Origin: Rhodospirillaceae bacterium
Lineage (GTDB): Bacteria > Pseudomonadota > Alphaproteobacteria > Rhodospirillales > Magnetovibrionaceae
Direction: 5' to 3'
Assembly: GCA_029883045.1 (NCBI GenBank)
Contig: JAOUJU010000082.1
Coordinates: 1-7,473 of the forward strand
DNA: 7,473 bases
Shown: piece after piece, positions 3,657 through 7,473 of the stretch
Layout of the letters: every line of letters starts with the position of its first letter
Position numbering within the stretch: the first letter of the stretch is position 1
The notes under the pieces: generated by a model
Databases searched by the model: none
What the model saw: only the letters and a program-made list of their open reading frames with translations
Told to the model about the DNA's origin: nothing
Made by a program: the position numbers and the translations under genes

Positions 3657-6600
3657 TTGGTAAAAAAAGGAAAAACGTCAGCAAAATCACCTTCCAAAAA
3701 AAAGGTGAGCAAACCGTTGCGCGCTAAGGCGGTAAAATCCACTGCAAAAAAAATAACTAAAAAGAAAACTGCAAAAAAAACTGTAGCAAAATCCACAAAT
3801 AAAACAACCACCACATCAAAAAATTCAAGTGATACACCGTCGTGGGTTGCCACATTTACTTCTGCCCTTCCCAGTGAGGGGCTATTTTTGCTGCTCGATG
3901 GAAAAATAACAGATGTAAGTGGCGCAGGTATTAAAATGCTTGGGTTAAAAAACATCAATGAGGCAAAAAAACATCACCTAGCAGATTTTGTTGATCCCAA
4001 AAAGCTACCAATTGCGGCCCCCGTTCTTTCGGGGAAATCAACAATTGGGTATGAAACTCTGATTGAATTTATAGCCTCCGATAAAACAAATTTTTCTGCT
4101 TCAGTGTCCTCAGTCCCAATTGTTGATGAAAATGGACAAAATGTTCTGATAGTCAGAATTCGTGATGCCACGCGCGAAATGGCATGGCGACGTGATGCGG
4201 CGATGACCGGCGCTATGTACAAACACCTATTTAATACATCCCAAGCAATGAACTGTGTTCTTGATGGTGAGGGATATATTCTCCTTGCTAACGAGGCTGG
4301 TTCCAAAATGTTGGGTCACGGCACCTCATCAGCGCTTGCAGGGAAGCCTTTTTACACAATAGTGCACCCCAGCTATCAAGATGTTTTCAAGTTAAGCATG
4401 GGAAGTTTAATTGATAGTAGCGATGTTATTCACGCCAAATTCGTTAAAGCCGATGCTTCAATTATAGATGTCGAAGTTCTTGCCCATGATATAGGCGATG
4501 GACAAATAATGATTGAGGCTCGCGACGTCACCGAAAGGGTAAAAACTGCCCAAGCTCTTCGTGATAGAGAGGGTAGGCTTCACGGTATATTGAATACTGT
4601 TGCCGACGCAATTGTTACAATCAATGAAAGGGGAATAATAATAGCCTTCAACAAGGCAGCAGAAACAATTTTCGGATATACCGCCGAAGACGCAGTGGGA
4701 AAAAACATCAGCTCACTTATTGGACGCAAACATTCTGCTAATCACGATAAATACATGGGCAATTACAACAGGGGTAATGAATCATCAATTATTGGCGTTC
4801 AGGGCCGCGAAGAAATGGGGCGCAGGAAAGACGGTTCAGAGTTTCCGTTGGAATTATCTGTTACTGAGCTCAGGCATGGTGAGAAAAGATTTTTTACCGG
4901 CATTATGCGCGATATTACCGATCGTAAAGCGGCCGAAAAAGAAATTAGCGAAGCGCACGAGCAATTGGAAGCGCGGGTTAGGGAGCGAACCAAAGAGCTA
5001 ACTCAGGAAATTATTGTTCGCGAACAGGCAGAAGGAAGGCTTCGCCTTGCGGCGCAGGTTATTGAAAACTTGAACGAAGGCGTTGTTATAATTGATCCAG
5101 ACTTTAGGGCGCTTTCTATTAATCCGGCATATACAGAAATAACCGGATACCAACCGTCGGAAGTTATTGGAAAGCACCCATCAAATCATGCCGCCCTATG
5201 CAGCACGGGTGAAATGTTTGAAGAAATGTGGAGCGGACTTGAAAATCGCGGAAAATGGAGCGGTGAATTCTGGAATAAACGAAAAAACGGCGAAGAATAT
5301 GCCGAACGTTTGTCTATTACCGCAATAACCGGACCTTTGGGCGAGATAAAGCAGTTTGCCGCTGTAATTGCAGATATAACTAAGCGTAAAAAAGATGAAG
5401 AACGCATTTTGTATCAAGCGAACTACGATACATTAACCGGCCTTCCTAATAGGTCGCTATTTATTGATCGGCTTAATCAATCTTTGCCAGCCATGTCGCG
5501 CGCCAACAAAAAACTTGGATTATTATTTATTGATCTAGATGGCTTTAAGGTTGTTAACGATACGCTTGGTCATGATATTGGCGATGAGCTTTTGCAGCAA
5601 GCAGCAGAAAGGCTTGGCCATTGTGTTCGTACTGGCGATACGGTAGCTAGGCTTGGTGGTGATGAATTTACCATTACTATGCCAAACCTTGATGATCTGA
5701 GAAATGCCCCCCTCGTTGCCCAGCGTAGCCTAGATGCATTGTCTAAATCGTTTACAATTGGTGGGAATGAAATATTTGTTTCGGCCTCTATCGGCATAAC
5801 CATATTTCCCGATGATGCTACGACATCGCAGGAATTATTAAAAAATGCTGATGCCGCTATGTACAAAGCCAAAGACGAGGGCAAAGCAAATTACCAATAC
5901 TTTACTGCGGATATGAACCTGCAGGTAAAAGAACGGATGGTTCTAAAAAACGGCCTTATCAAGGCTTTGGAAAACAATGAGCTTTCCCTTTTTTATCAAC
6001 CCAAACTTGATATGAAAACAAATACGATTACTTCGGTTGAGGCATTGATGCGATGGGATAACCCAAAGCTTGGCTCCATAACGCCGTTTGTATTTATTCC
6101 CATACTTGAGGAAAGCGGTCTGGTCGTTGAAGTGGGGGAGTGGGCAATAAAAACAGCGTGCGAGCAACACAATGAATGGGTAAAGCATGGTTTGCCGCCT
6201 ATGAAAATGGCCGTAAACCTTTCTCCTAGGCAGCTTCGTGAAAAAACATTCGTTTCTATTGTTCAAAATACTCTGAAAAAAACAAAACTAGATGTAAAAT
6301 ATTTTGAGATTGAAATTACCGAAAGCATGCTGATGTCGGATGCGCCAAACATTGTTGCAGCCCTAAGTAAGCTGCACGAACTTGGGGTTCACGTATCAAT
6401 GGATGATTTTGGAACTGGGTATTCGTCGCTCAGTTATCTAAAGCGGTTCCCGATTGATACAATTAAAATTGACAGATCTTTTGTATCAGATATTGCGATC
6501 GATCAAGATGACGCTGAAATTATTCGCACCATTATAAATATGGGAAAAACATTGAATCGAAAGGTAATAGCCGAGGGAGTTGAAACTGTGGAGCAATTTA

Positions 6601-6719
6601 ACATGCTCAAAGAATATGAATGCGATGAGATTCAAGGGTATTACATAAGCAGGCCACTTACAGGCGAAAATTTTGTTTCATTTTATAATGAATGGATCGT
6701 CAATACAAAAACCGAATAA
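3657..6719 (+). CDS. Multi-PAS (FixL-like haem PAS) GGDEF-EAL c-di-GMP enzyme with histone H1-like N-terminal tail
   Basis: This 1,020-residue protein lacks signal peptide or membrane segments and is probably cytoplasmic. In order it has a very basic tail (1-60; 20 Lys, one acidic residue), PAS1 (about 63-175), PAS2 (183-296), PAS3 (305-422), a probable coiled coil (424-462), PAS4 (463-576), GGDEF (587-745) and EAL (765-1010). PAS3 resembles the FixL haem domain: His363 in NHDKY matches the haem-ligating His, and IIGVQGR (378-384) resembles the distal-pocket IIGIGR. The GGDEF motif is intact (667-671), with an inhibitory-site RxxD (658-661) five residues earlier. The EAL domain keeps EALMRW (795-800), NLSPRQ, EITES, DDFGTG (916-921), KIDRSF and AEGVET (972-977), so both c-di-GMP synthesis and hydrolysis look possible. 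The start is TTG with AAAAGGG (3639-3645) 11 nt upstream; an in-frame TAG at 3633 prevents extension, though ATA at 3648 or GTG within the tail cannot be excluded. It stands alone, converging on the ACT-domain gene. Confidence 0.93.
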   Translation: MVKKGKTSAKSPSKKKVSKPLRAKAVKSTAKKITKKKTAKKTVAKSTNKTTTTSKNSSDTPSWVATFTSALPSEGLFLLLDGKITDVSGAGIKMLGLKNINEAKKHHLADFVDPKKLPIAAPVLSGKSTIGYETLIEFIASDKTNFSASVSSVPIVDENGQNVLIVRIRDATREMAWRRDAAMTGAMYKHLFNTSQAMNCVLDGEGYILLANEAGSKMLGHGTSSALAGKPFYTIVHPSYQDVFKLSMGSLIDSSDVIHAKFVKADASIIDVEVLAHDIGDGQIMIEARDVTERVKTAQALRDREGRLHGILNTVADAIVTINERGIIIAFNKAAETIFGYTAEDAVGKNISSLIGRKHSANHDKYMGNYNRGNESSIIGVQGREEMGRRKDGSEFPLELSVTELRHGEKRFFTGIMRDITDRKAAEKEISEAHEQLEARVRERTKELTQEIIVREQAEGRLRLAAQVIENLNEGVVIIDPDFRALSINPAYTEITGYQPSEVIGKHPSNHAALCSTGEMFEEMWSGLENRGKWSGEFWNKRKNGEEYAERLSITAITGPLGEIKQFAAVIADITKRKKDEERILYQANYDTLTGLPNRSLFIDRLNQSLPAMSRANKKLGLLFIDLDGFKVVNDTLGHDIGDELLQQAAERLGHCVRTGDTVARLGGDEFTITMPNLDDLRNAPLVAQRSLDALSKSFTIGGNEIFVSASIGITIFPDDATTSQELLKNADAAMYKAKDEGKANYQYFTADMNLQVKERMVLKNGLIKALENNELSLFYQPKLDMKTNTITSVEALMRWDNPKLGSITPFVFIPILEESGLVVEVGEWAIKTACEQHNEWVKHGLPPMKMAVNLSPRQLREKTFVSIVQNTLKKTKLDVKYFEIEITESMLMSDAPNIVAALSKLHELGVHVSMDDFGTGYSSLSYLKRFPIDTIKIDRSFVSDIAIDQDDAEIIRTIINMGKTLNRKVIAEGVETVEQFNMLKEYECDEIQGYYISRPLTGENFVSFYNEWIVNTKTE

Positions 6720-6732
6720 AACTGACGGTTTA

Positions 6733-7275
6733 TTATTTGCTTTCTTTCCAATCACAATTTAAACCCAATTCACCAGCGGTATTTGCAATGTGTGTCAGGC
6801 AGCTATCGGTTGCATCTTGCGGGATAGATACGGCAATTCTTATTATGTATGCACCACCATTATTTTCCACCTGTCTTTCGGAAATTAATTGCACAATGTT
6901 TGCATCGAATTGTTGAAAAACCTCACACAACCTAGCCAACATACCGGGCCTGTCGCCACCGTAAATTTTAATATTATGAGTAATATTTTTTGAGGCGGGG
7001 AAATCATTTTTAATGCTAAAGTATGAAACCGATATTTCGGCTTCAGATAAAGAATCAAGCGCACCTAATTCAGATTTTATAACTGAAACATCGGTTTCGC
7101 CCTGTAGTTCGCAAATTGCGCTAAATTCAGCATTACCGCCAAGCACTGAAAATGTTGTGTCAAAAAAATTTACGCCCAGATCAAACAATCTACCCGCAAC
7201 GGACGATATTAACCCAACCTTATCTGGACCGGCAATGGAAACCAGTGCTATTGTTGTTTTTGTGTTGCTGTCCAT
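6733..7275 (-). CDS. Double ACT-domain protein, GcvR-like
   Basis: This 180-residue protein consists of two ACT domains, at about 8-86 (starting TIALVSIAGPDKVGLISSVA) and 99-175 (NIKIYGGDRPGMLARLCEVF). Each has the GxDxxG/GxxPG-type loop at the start of its first helix that forms the small-molecule contact in ACT domains. Size and arrangement match GcvR, the accessory repressor of the glycine cleavage operon that works through protein contact with GcvA and has no DNA-binding domain. Whether this protein regulates glycine cleavage here is unknown, and many alphaproteobacterial relatives are annotated only as ACT-domain proteins. ATG at 7275-7273 is preferred because GAAGGG (7290-7285) lies 9 nt upstream; the in-frame TTG at 7281 would be too close. 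Its stop codon is only 13 bp from that of the converging c-di-GMP gene. Confidence 0.8.
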   Translation of the reverse strand: MDSNTKTTIALVSIAGPDKVGLISSVAGRLFDLGVNFFDTTFSVLGGNAEFSAICELQGETDVSVIKSELGALDSLSEAEISVSYFSIKNDFPASKNITHNIKIYGGDRPGMLARLCEVFQQFDANIVQLISERQVENNGGAYIIRIAVSIPQDATDSCLTHIANTAGELGLNCDWKESK

Positions 7276-7295
7276 AACCAAAAACCCTTCATTTA

Positions 7296-7301
7296 TATAA
7301 T
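7296..7301 (+). promoter_or_regulatory. Candidate -10 element in divergent promoter region
   Basis: TATAAT occurs here and again at 7329-7334 within the 65-bp gap between the divergent ACT-domain gene and the secreted-protein gene. Transcription from this copy would start near 7308, giving a short leader before ATG 7341. No good -35 hexamer could be placed, and the region is almost entirely A and T. Confidence 0.25.
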
Positions 7302-7340
7302 ATTATTATGTGGTTTAGATTTATGCATTATAATACACCC

Positions 7341-7473
7341 ATGTTGGCGTTGATTAAAGCATTCAAAACAAATTTGTTAGCTGTTTTTTTGTTTGCTACA
7401 GTTTTTCCGGCCTCGAGCGCAAGCCCTGACGTTGATGAAATATCTGATTATTTCATGAAAATTGTTTTTGCCA
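7341..7473 (+). CDS. Secreted protein, N-terminal fragment (cut by window edge)
   Basis: An open frame starting at ATG 7341 runs to the window end, giving 44 residues. It begins MLALIKAFKTNLLAVFLFAT and continues VFPASSASPDVDEISDYF. The Lys-containing start, hydrophobic core (about 12-21) and ASSA (24-27) cleavage region form a convincing signal peptide, and the mature part begins acidic. In-frame ATGs at 7308 and 7323 would add residues but also lack a ribosome-binding site. A TATAAT at 7329-7334 lies just before 7341. The mature region is too short for family assignment; a resemblance of DEISDYF..I.F to DUF2927 proteins is only a weak impression. Confidence 0.6.
   Translation, partial: MLALIKAFKTNLLAVFLFATVFPASSASPDVDEISDYFMKIVFA

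Noticed and set aside
6711..6745. AT-rich hairpin AATAAA/TTTATT between the converging c-di-GMP and ACT-domain genes
   Set aside because: The stem is almost all A-T with a bulge and overlaps the stop codons; too weak to call a terminator.
1..7473. Search for CRISPR arrays, insertion sequences, phage or toxin-antitoxin genes
   Set aside because: No regularly spaced repeats, terminal inverted repeats or transposase-like frames were seen; the RHH gene has no toxin partner next to it.

Overview
The window (7,473 bp, AT-rich) looks like chromosomal DNA of a low-GC proteobacterium. An alphaproteobacterium is most likely: the alphaproteobacterial-type RHH_4 ribbon-helix-helix protein, the SoxS-like thioredoxin and the FixL-like PAS domain all point that way. 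This placement is inferred from protein families only; no rRNA or other phylogenetic marker is present. I see no tRNA, rRNA, CRISPR array, insertion sequence or phage gene.

Left part (1-3451): a reduced-sulfur uptake and trafficking locus. A YeeE/YedE (TsuA-type) membrane transporter for thiosulfate or a related sulfur species (283-1392, minus strand, with its own terminator at 209-240) is divergent from a plus-strand cluster. That cluster encodes a DsrE2-like sulfur carrier (1842-2342), a small ribbon-helix-helix DNA-binding protein (2354-2668), a TusA-type sulfur carrier (2727-2951), a strong intrinsic terminator (2968-3008), and a secreted thioredoxin-like protein resembling SoxS (3023-3451). 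The 449-bp divergent region (1393-1841) is AT-rich and holds a 7-2-7 inverted repeat, a plausible plus-strand promoter and an inverted-repeat-rich leader. A working model is: YeeE imports thiosulfate or sulfide-level sulfur, DsrE2 and TusA pass it on as protein-bound persulfide in the cytoplasm, the SoxS-like protein handles thiol/disulfide chemistry in the periplasm, and the RHH protein may regulate the locus.

Middle (3657-6719): one large regulatory gene for a 1,020-residue soluble protein with four PAS domains, a GGDEF domain and an EAL domain. The third PAS matches the haem-binding PAS of FixL at several key positions, and the N-terminus carries an unusual histone H1-like Lys/Ala/Thr tail. 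Both c-di-GMP catalytic domains look intact. It could link oxygen or redox status to c-di-GMP turnover, and lies next to, but apparently separate from, the sulfur genes.

Right end (6733-7473): a convergent GcvR-like double-ACT-domain protein (minus strand) and, divergent from it, the first 44 codons of a secreted protein cut by the window edge. The main points of interest are the sulfur-carrier cluster with its embedded RHH regulator, and the histone-tailed, FixL-PAS-containing c-di-GMP enzyme.
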